From DASVSE01 sp036399715 (GTDB taxonomy: Bacteria; Bacteroidota; Rhodothermia; Rhodothermales; Rubricoccaceae): 27,783 nt of DNA. The stretch spans positions 1 through 27,783 of the forward strand of contig DASWMO010000177.1 of the NCBI GenBank assembly GCA_036399715.1, in the 5' to 3' direction. How positions within the stretch are numbered: position 1 is the first letter of the stretch; every line of letters begins with the position of its first letter. Of this stretch, positions 7,516 to 13,608 are shown one piece after another. Under the pieces are notes generated by a model. That model was not told where the DNA came from and made no database searches. It worked only from the letters and a program-made list of their open reading frames with translations. Position numbers and translations under genes: made by a program.

Positions 7516-8621
7516 CGGCCCGAGCCGCTGTCCGACGCCGCTCCACTGGCGTGGACGCGCGGGGCGCCGCTCCTGGTGTTGCGAGCCGCCTCGGCGTGCA
7601 CCCGCGCGGCGCCCCACGTATACGGTACGAGCAGGGCGACGAGCAGGACCGCGAAGTTGACGCCCGCGAAGGCGACCCGCAGCGGCGTCCGCCGGTGAAA
7701 GTCGGCCGGCGGCCGGTACATCGTCCCCGTGCCCTCGATGAGAAACACGACGAGGGCGGCGTGGATCATGGTGTGCCCGATGACCTCCATCTTCCCGAAG
7801 ATCAGCGTCGTCGTAAAGAAGACGAGCGTGATGACGAGTGCGAGCGGCCGCTCCAGCAGCCCGATCAGGAGCAGGTACCCCAGCGCCAGCTCGACGAACG
7901 CGGCGGCCGTGAGGAAGAAGGCGACGGGGAAGCCGAGCGCGAGCGCGGGGTTCTGCTCGATCACGTACAGGCCCCACTGCGGAAAGACGAGCTTCTCGAG
8001 CGCGACCCAGCACAGCGAGAAGCCGACCGTCGCATAGAGCCCCGGCAGCGCCAGCCCGCGGATGCGCGCGTTCGGGGCCGTCGAGACAAGAAACGCGACG
8101 CCGACCCCGACGAGGTATAAGTAGTCCAGCATGTGGAACGCGCCGGCCTGCGCCACGGCGACAGCGAAGAGCGCGAGCAGGCCCGCGCCAGCGAGGGGAA
8201 CCGTCTTCCGGAACAGGAGCGCGAGCGCGATACCGAACTGCGCCCACCCGGCCCACGGCGGGGCGCCGGTCAGTTCGGGCGCGAGCAGCACGTCGGCCTG
8301 CCAATTGAGGAGCATCACGGCCCCGGCGGCGATGCGGAGCACGAGGCCCGAGCGGTCGCGGTATCCGTCGAGCCACGCGCTCACGCGGGCGTATCCCGGC
8401 GTGCGGTCGAGGCGCGTGTCCAGCAGCACGAGCGCGCCGAGGGCGACGACGCTCAGCGCCGTGAGCGCCCAGAACGTCGGCGTGAGGACGTCTCGGAGGG
8501 CCAGCGGCGGGTCCGTGAACGCGAAGTCGCTGAACCACTTGACGTGCGCCGAGGCGGCCCGCGGCGCGAGCGCGAGAGCCACAATGGGGGCGGCACGGAG
8601 GGCGAAGCGGGAGGCAGACAT
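7512..8621 (-). CDS. Multi-pass membrane protein, possibly DoxX-like, unknown function
   Basis: This is a 369-residue protein with about nine hydrophobic segments. An N-terminal signal-like helix ends in ASAHVKWFSDF, after which the helices begin (for example TPTFWALTALSVVALGALVL near 50, and AGLLALFAVAVAQAG mid-protein). Late segments include FPVAFFLTAAAFVELALGYL, LALVITLVFFTTTLIFG and VAFAGVNFAVLLVALLVPY. The E in 'AFVELALGYLLLIGLLERP' and the HTMIHAA segment are polar residues within helices and may be functional. The arrangement recalls DoxX/HTTM-type membrane proteins, but no diagnostic enzyme motif is seen and I leave the function open. The tail after the last helix is charged and Ser/Gly-rich. 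The start at ATG 8621 puts the signal-like helix at the N-terminus. Confidence 0.65.
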   Translation of the reverse strand: MSASRFALRAAPIVALALAPRAASAHVKWFSDFAFTDPPLALRDVLTPTFWALTALSVVALGALVLLDTRLDRTPGYARVSAWLDGYRDRSGLVLRIAAGAVMLLNWQADVLLAPELTGAPPWAGWAQFGIALALLFRKTVPLAGAGLLALFAVAVAQAGAFHMLDYLYLVGVGVAFLVSTAPNARIRGLALPGLYATVGFSLCWVALEKLVFPQWGLYVIEQNPALALGFPVAFFLTAAAFVELALGYLLLIGLLERPLALVITLVFFTTTLIFGKMEVIGHTMIHAALVVFLIEGTGTMYRPPADFHRRTPLRVAFAGVNFAVLLVALLVPYTWGAARVHAEAARNTRSGAPRVHASGAASDSGSGR

Positions 8622-8798
8622 GGGGAGAGGATCGGTCGCAGCGCGAGCGGTCCGCCGGCGGCGGGCGTCCGTGCACCCAGGTGTACGCGTGGGGCGCGGG
8701 TCGGTGCGCCGCGCGCGTGAAGATGCGGGTCCGCCCCAGCGAAGCCCGCACGCGTGCCCGAGGTCGGCACCGGATGCCGCGCGCGGCGTACGCGCCCG
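8622..8798. promoter_or_regulatory. Divergent spacer with a 16-bp imperfect palindrome
   Basis: This 177-bp spacer lies between the minus-strand membrane protein and the plus-strand Nudix gene. GTGCACC (8671-8677) and GGTGTAC (8680-8686) form a near-perfect inverted repeat (one mismatch per arm) around a CA centre, about 50 bp upstream of the membrane-protein start, a plausible operator position. I found no convincing -33/-7 or -35/-10 elements in the rest, which is extremely GC-rich. Confidence 0.3.
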
Positions 8799-9317
8799 AT
8801 GCCCGACTCCGGCGGCCACATTCCCGACGCGCTCGCCGGGCGCGTCCGCGTCCGCGTCGGCGCGCTCGTCTTCGACGACCCCGCAGCGCCGGGTGCGGTC
8901 CTGCTCGCGGAGCACGCCGGCCTGTGGAGCGCGGCCCCATTCTGGACCTTCCCCGGCGGCGGCGTCGAGTTCGGCGAGGCGCTCGGCGAGGCGCTCGCGC
9001 GCGAGGTCCGCGAGGAGGCCAGTCTCGACGTCGCGATGGGCCCTGTCCGCTACGTCGTGGACTTCGTGCGGCCGCCGCTGCACGCGGTCTCGCTCTACGC
9101 CGAGGCGCGCCTCGTCTCGGGCCGCCTGGCCGATGCCGTGCTCGGCTCGGACCCCGAACTCGCGCCCGACGCGCAGATCCTGCGGTCGCTGCGGTGGGTG
9201 GACCTCGCGGACCTGCCTCGCCTCGCCGTCGTCCCCGAGGCGCTCGCCGCCCGCCTCGCCCGCGACGCGAGAGCCGGCTTCCTCGATGGGACGGTCTATC
9301 TCGGGACGGCGCGCTGA
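8799..9317 (+). CDS. Nudix hydrolase
   Basis: This is a 172-residue Nudix-fold pyrophosphohydrolase. The 23-residue Nudix box spans residues 54-76: the initial Gly, Glu60, then Arg68-Glu69-Val-Arg-Glu72-Glu73, which supply the metal-binding glutamates. The usual Gly near the box end (EExGU) is Ser75, a tolerated change. The preceding FWTFPGGG is the common substrate-proximal loop. The rest (VRYVVDFVRPPLHAVSLYAEARLVSG and ILRSLRWVDLADLP) follows the fold's later strands and final helix. The substrate cannot be read from sequence; nucleoside-diphosphate derivatives linked to other groups are typical. The ATG at 8799 (MPDSGGHIPDAL) was preferred over an upstream in-frame start that only adds an Arg-rich stretch. 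A 37-nt gap separates it from the DUF819 gene. Confidence 0.88.
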   Translation: MPDSGGHIPDALAGRVRVRVGALVFDDPAAPGAVLLAEHAGLWSAAPFWTFPGGGVEFGEALGEALAREVREEASLDVAMGPVRYVVDFVRPPLHAVSLYAEARLVSGRLADAVLGSDPELAPDAQILRSLRWVDLADLPRLAVVPEALAARLARDARAGFLDGTVYLGTAR

Positions 9318-9354
9318 GCGCACGTATCCTCCCGAGTCTGTCCGCCCGCCGCGA

Positions 9355-10551
9355 ATGCCCGATCCCGTCGTCTCCGACGCCCTCGTCACCGACCCGGCCC
9401 AAGTCGCGGCCGTCCTCGCGGCCGTCCTCGCGGCCGTGTTCGCACTCGAACGGCTGCCGGCCCTAGCCCGCGTCTTTGCCGTCTTGCCGGGTGTCCTCTG
9501 GGCCTACTTCATCCCGACGCTGCTGACAGCGGCCGGCGTGACGCCGCAGGCGAGCCCGGCCTACGACGCGATGAGCTACGCGCTCCTGCCGATGTCGCTC
9601 TTTCTCGTGATGCTCTCCGTGGACCTGCGGGCCGTCGCGAGCCTTGGCCGGATGGCGACCGCGATGATGCTCGTCGGCGCGGGCAGCATCGTCCTCGGGG
9701 CGCCCATCGCGTATCTCGCCGTTGGACAGTTCATCGGAGACCCCGACGCGTGGAAGGGCCTCGCCGCGCTCTCGGGAAGCTGGATCGGCGGGACGGCCAA
9801 CATGCTCGCGATCCAGGAGTCGGTCGGGCTGGATAGCCTCGGGCCGATCATCGTCGTGGACACGGTCGTCGCGTACGGGTGGATGGCGATTCTGCTCGCG
9901 CTCGCGCGGCGACAGGGCGCCTTCGATCGCTGGGTCGGGGCGGACCCGCGGGCGATGGAGGGCGTCAACGCGGCCCTCGCGCGCGTCGATACCGAGCGCC
10001 GGCCCGCGACGACGGGCACGCTGGCGATCATCGGCGGGCTCGGCTTCGCCGCCGCCATCGCCGCGCGCACGCTCGGCGCGGCCCTGCCGACGCTCGGCAC
10101 GCCACCCGTCGTCACGGCCGGTACGTGGGCCGTGCTCGCCGCCGTCACGGCCGGCCTGCTCCTCTCGGCAACGCCGCTGCGGCGCCTCGAAGCCGACGGC
10201 GCGAGCCGGGTCGGCTACACGGCGCTCTACCTCCTGCTGACATCGGTCGGCGCGCAGGCAGACCTCGCCTCAATCGTCGACGCGCCGCTGTATCTCGCGG
10301 CCGGGCTCGTGTGGCTCGCCGTCCACATCGTCCTCTTGGTCAGCGCGGCGAAGCTGCTCCGCGCCCCGCTGTTCTTCGTCGCAACGGCCTCTATGGCCGG
10401 CATCGGAGGGCCGGTCTCGGCCCCGGTCGTCGCGGGCGCGTACCACCGCGCAATGGCGCCGGTCGGGTTGCTGATGGCCGTCGCAGGCTACGTGCTCGGC
10501 ATCTACGGCGGCATCGCCGTCTCGTGGATGCTCGGGCAACTGGCAGGGTAG
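9355..10551 (+). CDS. DUF819 family integral membrane protein
   Basis: This is a 398-residue, strongly hydrophobic protein with about ten to eleven transmembrane segments and very short loops. Conserved-looking features include LPGVLWAYFIPTLLTAAG near the N-terminus, SYALLPMSLFLVMLSVDLRA, and the Gly/Ser-rich ALSGSWIGGTANMLAIQES and MAGIGGPVSAPVVAGAYH segments. The latter two occupy equivalent places in the two halves, suggesting an inverted-repeat transporter fold. This layout matches DUF819 (YjcL-like) proteins, related to sodium-coupled carrier folds; the transported molecule is unknown. A cytoplasmic loop with RRQGAFDRWVGADPRAMEGVN splits the halves. The start ATG at 9355 follows the Nudix stop by 37 nt, so they may be co-transcribed. 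A hairpin directly downstream probably ends this transcript. Confidence 0.85.
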   Translation: MPDPVVSDALVTDPAQVAAVLAAVLAAVFALERLPALARVFAVLPGVLWAYFIPTLLTAAGVTPQASPAYDAMSYALLPMSLFLVMLSVDLRAVASLGRMATAMMLVGAGSIVLGAPIAYLAVGQFIGDPDAWKGLAALSGSWIGGTANMLAIQESVGLDSLGPIIVVDTVVAYGWMAILLALARRQGAFDRWVGADPRAMEGVNAALARVDTERRPATTGTLAIIGGLGFAAAIAARTLGAALPTLGTPPVVTAGTWAVLAAVTAGLLLSATPLRRLEADGASRVGYTALYLLLTSVGAQADLASIVDAPLYLAAGLVWLAVHIVLLVSAAKLLRAPLFFVATASMAGIGGPVSAPVVAGAYHRAMAPVGLLMAVAGYVLGIYGGIAVSWMLGQLAG

Positions 10552-10560
10552 GAGAGAGGG

Positions 10561-10582
10561 GCGCCGGCTTTACAGCCGGCGC
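10561..10582. terminator. Perfect hairpin shared by two convergent genes
   Basis: GCGCCGGCT (10561-10569) and AGCCGGCGC (10574-10582) form a perfect 9-bp stem with loop TTAC. It lies between the DUF819 gene (ending 10551) and the convergent lexA-like gene (ending 10570). The TAA stop of the lexA-like gene (bases 10570-10572) falls in the loop. It can fold from either strand and probably serves as a bidirectional terminator, although neither side has a real U-tract. Confidence 0.65.
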
Positions 10583-11223
10583 ATGAGCGCGCGGACGGGC
10601 CCGACGACATAACACCGGTCGTCGCCGGGGTCAAAGGACTCGTCGCGGTACGTCTTGTCCGAGGCGCGGAAGTGCAGCCGCCCGTTGGCGACCTCCAGGC
10701 GGCGCACGGCGACGCGGTCGTCGAAGAGGACCGCGACGGCCGCGCCCTTCGCGACGTCCTCCCAGTCGGCCTCCTCGACCACGACGAGGTCGCTCTTGCG
10801 GATGCCGTCGCCGTTCATGCCGTCGTCGCCGACGACGAGCGCGAGGCACGTGTCGAGGTCGAGCCCGCGGGGCAGGATGCGTGGCTCGACGAGGACCGGC
10901 TGGCGCCCGCGCGCGAGCGGCCGCTGTGCCACGGACGACGTCACCGAGCGCGGCATGAAGACGCTCGGCGGGCCGTCGTCGAAGCGCAGCGCCGGGTCGT
11001 CGTCGTCGAGGATCGTGATGCCGCGCGCCTCGTGGCGCACACGTGAGATGTATCCTTTCGCTTCGAGTGCGACGAGCAGCTTGTGGACGCCGTTGGACGA
11101 GCGCAGCCCGAGGTGCTGCCCGACCTCGGCGAGCGTCGGCGGCCGACCGGCGTCGCGGGCATGAGCACGGAGAAACTCGAAGACCTGGTTCTGGCGCTCG
11201 GTGAGGCGCTCGCGGACGGACAT
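10570..11223 (-). CDS. LexA-like repressor lacking the self-cleavage Ser/Lys dyad
   Basis: This is a 217-residue two-domain regulator. Residues 6-70 form a LexA-type winged helix (RLTERQNQVFEFLRAH, GRPPTLAEVGQHLGL, recognition helix SSNGVHKLLVALEAKG, wing ISRVRHEARGITIL). It is closer to the Bacillus than to the E. coli type. A linker with acidic runs (DDDDP) leads to an S24/LexA-like C-terminal domain. In active LexA this domain has a Ser in 'GDSM' and a Lys in 'VKR'. Here the Ser region reads GDDGMNGDGI (132-141) without any Ser, and the Lys position reads VRR (Arg174). The usual Ala-Gly cleavage bond appears as Arg105-Gly106. The protein should therefore dimerise and bind DNA but not self-cleave. 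Two palindromes just upstream are probable operators for autoregulation. The ATG at 11223 was chosen because an upstream extension to 11292 would run through them. Confidence 0.85.
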   Translation of the reverse strand: MSVRERLTERQNQVFEFLRAHARDAGRPPTLAEVGQHLGLRSSNGVHKLLVALEAKGYISRVRHEARGITILDDDDPALRFDDGPPSVFMPRSVTSSVAQRPLARGRQPVLVEPRILPRGLDLDTCLALVVGDDGMNGDGIRKSDLVVVEEADWEDVAKGAAVAVLFDDRVAVRRLEVANGRLHFRASDKTYRDESFDPGDDRCYVVGPVRALMRRL

Positions 11224-11252
11224 CGGCAGAGGGGGCGGAGAGTTGTCACAGG

Positions 11253-11268
11253 GTGAACACGGTTTCAC
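11253..11268. promoter_or_regulatory. Probable LexA-like operator, copy 1
   Basis: GTGAACACGGTTTCAC is a palindrome of form GTGAA-N6-TTCAC, centred about 38 bp upstream of the lexA-like start codon. Its core GAAC-N4-TTTC differs by one base from the Gram-positive SOS box GAAC-N4-GTTC, in agreement with the Bacillus-like recognition helix of the adjacent regulator. Confidence 0.65.
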
Positions 11269-11284
11269 CTGAACGGTTTCTCGG

Positions 11285-11300
11285 GTGAACATGTTTTCAC
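11285..11300. promoter_or_regulatory. Probable LexA-like operator, copy 2
   Basis: GTGAACATGTTTTCAC matches copy 1 at 14 of 16 positions and is centred exactly 32 bp away, about three helical turns, so bound dimers would sit on the same DNA face. Between them GAACGGTTTC (11271-11280) looks like a degenerate third element with a shortened centre. Confidence 0.65.
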
Positions 11301-11343
11301 TAGGGCAATCTTCCTGTGCTCTCGGCCCCCCGCAACCCCCGGC

Positions 11344-11352
11344 TTATCCACA
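11344..11352 (+). promoter_or_regulatory. Perfect consensus DnaA box
   Basis: TTATCCACA is identical to the strongest E. coli DnaA-binding 9-mer. It lies 131 bp upstream of mraZ and just before the T-tract and promoter block. Only one copy was seen, so it is not an origin; it could couple the division cluster to initiator DnaA, or be chance in an AT-richer spacer. Confidence 0.45.
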
Positions 11353-11363
11353 GAAAGCGCCAC

Positions 11364-11387
11364 TTTTGCCCCTTTTCTTGCCCTTTT
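11364..11387. promoter_or_regulatory. Phased T-tracts upstream of the dcw promoter
   Basis: Three TTTT runs begin at 11364, 11373 and 11384, about one helical turn apart (9 and 11 bp), in an otherwise GC-rich genome. Such phasing is expected to bend DNA and often lies just upstream of strong promoters. Confidence 0.4.
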
Positions 11388-11407
11388 GGGGCGGCGGGGT
11401 ACTTTCG
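11377..11407 (+). promoter_or_regulatory. Candidate promoter of the mraZ/dcw cluster
   Basis: CTTG (11377-11380) is followed after 19 nt by TACTTTCG (11400-11407). This is one mismatch each from the Bacteroidota promoter TTTG-N19-TAnnTTTG. The same bases also read as a weak sigma-70 form (TTGCCC, 16 bp, TACTTT). Transcription would begin around 11412-11415, immediately before the TGGGG repeats and about 60 nt before the mraZ start. Confidence 0.45.
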
Positions 11408-11415
11408 GTGAGGCG

Positions 11416-11430
11416 TGGGGAAAAGTGGGG
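11416..11430 (+). promoter_or_regulatory. MraZ operator-like direct repeat (TGGGG-N5-TGGGG)
   Basis: TGGGG at 11416-11420 and 11426-11430 are spaced by 5 nt. This is the known MraZ recognition pattern of TGGGN repeats at 10-bp periodicity. An inverted copy (ACCCA) continues in phase at 11436-11440. The position right after the candidate promoter fits autorepression by MraZ, as known in E. coli. Confidence 0.65.
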
Positions 11431-11474
11431 AAGCGACCCACGCCGCTCACCATCACCCGCGAGGGCACCCCGGC

Positions 11475-11930
11475 GTGGCCGGATTCAAAGGACAGGCTGA
11501 GTATTCCGTCGACGGCAAGGGGCGAGTCCCCGTGCCGGCGAAGATGCGCCGGTCCGTGAATCCCGACACCCGCGACGTCTTCGTCGCCACGCGCGGCCTC
11601 GAACCCTGCGTCTTCCTCTACCCCGCCGACGGCTGGGAAAAGATCGAGGCGCAGATGGACACGCTCAACATGTTCGACGCCGAGGCCCGCCACTTTGTCC
11701 GCACGATCAACATGTGGGCGGACGAGATCACGCTCGACGGGCAGGGCCGCGCGGCGCTCCCGAAGTCGCTCTTGGAGTTCGCTGGCATCCAGCCCGGAAG
11801 CAAGGCGCTCATCATCGGCTCCTACGACCACATCGAGATCTGGGACCCCGCCCAGTTCGAGACCTACCTCAACGGGCAGACGACGTCTTATGACGTGCTC
11901 GCGCAGGCCGTGATGGCTGGCCGCTCCTGA
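11475..11930 (+). CDS. mraZ: MraZ, transcriptional regulator of the division/cell-wall cluster
   Basis: This is a 151-residue protein of normal MraZ length, made of two tandem SpoVT/AbrB-like DNA-binding repeats. Each carries the family DxxGR signature: DGKGRVPVP at 13-21 and DGQGRAALP at 87-95. MraZ forms ring oligomers that bind TGGGN repeats upstream of its own gene and represses the dcw cluster, of which it is the first gene. Matching repeats lie 45-60 bp upstream. GTG at 11475 (MAGFKGQAEYSVD) is taken as start because it gives the conserved N-terminus 'F.G...ysvD.KGR'. The upstream in-frame GTG at 11415 lies in the operator. A GAGGG at 11461-11465 is a possible ribosome-binding site. rsmH follows after 8 nt. 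Confidence 0.93.
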   Translation: MAGFKGQAEYSVDGKGRVPVPAKMRRSVNPDTRDVFVATRGLEPCVFLYPADGWEKIEAQMDTLNMFDAEARHFVRTINMWADEITLDGQGRAALPKSLLEFAGIQPGSKALIIGSYDHIEIWDPAQFETYLNGQTTSYDVLAQAVMAGRS

Positions 11931-11938
11931 ACGTCCCC

Positions 11939-13042
11939 ATGCCCACCGTCATGTCCCGCCCCGCCCGCCCCCGCCGCCCGTCCCGCACCCTGCGGCTCGC
12001 CTCTGCACCAGAGGCGCCCGGGAAAGGCGCGCCCGAGGCGAGCGGCGAGGCGTACGCGACCGGCTACCACGCCCCGGTCCTCGCGCCTGAAGCTGTCGCC
12101 GGCCTCGTGACGGATCCGGCCGGCCTGTACATCGACGGCACGCTCGGCGGCGGCGGCCACTCGGCGGCGCTCCTTGATGCGCTCGGCCCCGACGCACTCG
12201 TCGTCGGCATCGACCAGGACGCCGAGGCGCTCGGCGTCGCGCGCGCCCGCCTCGCCGAGGCGGAGGCGGCCGGCCGGTTCGTCGCGCTCCGCGGCAACTT
12301 CGCCGACATCGGCGGCCTGCTCGATGCGGCCGGGCTCGGGCCTGCCCACGGCCGCCCGGCCGCGGGCGTCCTGCTCGACCTCGGCGTGAGCAGCCGCCAG
12401 CTCGACGCGCCCGCGCGCGGCTTCGCCTTCATGCACGACGGCCCGCTCGACATGCGCATGGACAGCGAGGCCGGCGAGACCGCGGCCGACCTCATCGACC
12501 GACTGACGGAGACTGGGCTGGCCGACACGATCTACGCCTACGGCGAGGAGGGGCGCTCGCGCCGCATCGCCCAGGCGATCAAGGCCGCGCCGCGGATGGA
12601 CACGACGGCCGACCTCGCCGCTGCCGTCCGCGCCTCGGTCCCCACGCGCGACGAGGGCAAGGCGCTCGCGCGCGTCTTCCAGGCGCTCCGCATCGCCGTC
12701 AACGACGAGATGGGCGTGCTGGAGCGTGCGCTCCCGGCAGCGCTCGCCGTCCTGGCCCGGCCCCACGACGGCCGACCGGGTGGCCGCCTCGCCGTGATGT
12801 CCTACCACAGCCTCGAAGACCGCCGCGCGAAGCACTTTCTCCGCACGGGCCGCTTCGAGGCGATGGTCGAGCGCGACGCCTTCGGCAACGCCGTCACGCC
12901 GTTCGTGGCCGTCACGCGCCGCGCAGTCGTCGCAGGTGAGGCCGAGGTCGCACGCAATGGCCGGGCCCGCTCGGCCCGCCTCCGCATCGCCGAAGTCACC
13001 GCGCCCGCTGCGTCGGGCGTCGCACCCGCCGCTCGCCCCTAG
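11939..13042 (+). CDS. rsmH: 16S rRNA (cytosine1402-N4)-methyltransferase RsmH
   Basis: This 367-residue protein methylates N4 of C1402 in the ribosomal decoding centre with S-adenosylmethionine. The family start YHAPVL is at 43-48, the SAM loop DGTLGGGGHS at 66-75, and VGIDQDAEALGVA holds the acidic ribose-binding residue. LLDLGVSSRQLD and GPLDMRMD are the next conserved blocks, VFQALRIAVNDEMG follows, and VMSYHSLEDR is near the C-terminus. It is longer than the usual roughly 310 residues because of an N-terminal Arg/Pro/Ala-rich extension of about 40 residues; an ATG at 11951 would shorten this by four. Between mraZ (8 nt) and ftsL (11 nt), this is the standard dcw position. Confidence 0.95.
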   Translation: MPTVMSRPARPRRPSRTLRLASAPEAPGKGAPEASGEAYATGYHAPVLAPEAVAGLVTDPAGLYIDGTLGGGGHSAALLDALGPDALVVGIDQDAEALGVARARLAEAEAAGRFVALRGNFADIGGLLDAAGLGPAHGRPAAGVLLDLGVSSRQLDAPARGFAFMHDGPLDMRMDSEAGETAADLIDRLTETGLADTIYAYGEEGRSRRIAQAIKAAPRMDTTADLAAAVRASVPTRDEGKALARVFQALRIAVNDEMGVLERALPAALAVLARPHDGRPGGRLAVMSYHSLEDRRAKHFLRTGRFEAMVERDAFGNAVTPFVAVTRRAVVAGEAEVARNGRARSARLRIAEVTAPAASGVAPAARP

Positions 13043-13053
13043 CCCGCCTGCCC

Positions 13054-13608
13054 ATGCCCACTGCGACTCAGACCCCGCCTGCCGCGCCCCGCAAGCGCGC
13101 TGCTCCTCGGCCCGCTCCTCGGCCGACGCCGCGTCCCACGCCTGCCCTGGCCCTCGCCGCACGCAAGGCGCGCCGCGGGACGGCCCTGCCCGGCTGGGCA
13201 GACCTCGACGGCGCGCCAACCGGCGTCGCCGGCCGCGACGGCCGCGCCGCCGCGGGTCAGCGCAAGGCCACGCAACTCGCCGACCGCAAGGCGGGCCGGC
13301 CGGTCATGGCCGCGCGCCTCCGCCCGTTCGACGTCGTCCCGAGCCTCCGCTTCGGCCTGCTCGTCGTGCTCGCGTGCGTCATTGGGACCATCTTCGTCGC
13401 CCACGTCTACGCGACGCGGTCGACGCTCGCCGAACTGCAGGACGCCCGCCGCGAGAACGTCCGGCTGCGCCTCGCCGGGCAGCGCCTCCGCGGCGAGTTC
13501 GACCACATGACGGGCCCCGACGCCGTGATGCCGCGTGCGACCGCGCTCGGGCTCGTCGAGGGCGTCGCCTACGGCGTCCCGGTCGAACTCACAGCCGAGA
13601 TCGACTAG
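13054..13608 (+). CDS. ftsL: FtsL-like bitopic division protein
   Basis: This is a 184-residue protein in the ftsL position between rsmH and ftsI. It has a long cytoplasmic tail (1 to about 90), very basic and Pro-rich with repeated PRPxPRPTP units, then one transmembrane helix at about 97-117 (PSLRFGLLVVLACVIGTIFVAHV). A periplasmic coiled-coil-like stretch follows at about 122-150 (STLAELQDARRENVRLRLAGQRLR) and ends in a conserved-looking short domain (ATALGLVEGVAYGVPVEL). FtsL with FtsB and FtsQ forms the septal complex that activates FtsW-FtsI. Sequence conservation of FtsL is low, so the call rests on topology and context. The cytoplasmic tail is much longer than in most FtsL. The TAG stop is in frame with the following ftsI coding region. 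Confidence 0.8.
   Translation: MPTATQTPPAAPRKRAAPRPAPRPTPRPTPALALAARKARRGTALPGWADLDGAPTGVAGRDGRAAAGQRKATQLADRKAGRPVMAARLRPFDVVPSLRFGLLVVLACVIGTIFVAHVYATRSTLAELQDARRENVRLRLAGQRLRGEFDHMTGPDAVMPRATALGLVEGVAYGVPVELTAEID

Noticed and set aside
8131..9354. N-terminal extension of the DUF819 protein through the Nudix region
   Set aside because: It overlaps the Nudix gene and the antisense membrane-protein gene; the hydrophobic protein begins cleanly at ATG 9355.
11344..11387. A replication origin in the spacer before mraZ
   Set aside because: Only one DnaA box is present, there is no AT-rich unwinding region, and no dnaA, dnaN or gidA nearby.
11415..11474. Longer MraZ starting at GTG 11415
   Set aside because: This start is inside the TGGGG repeats and at the predicted transcription start; the MraZ family N-terminus begins at GTG 11475.
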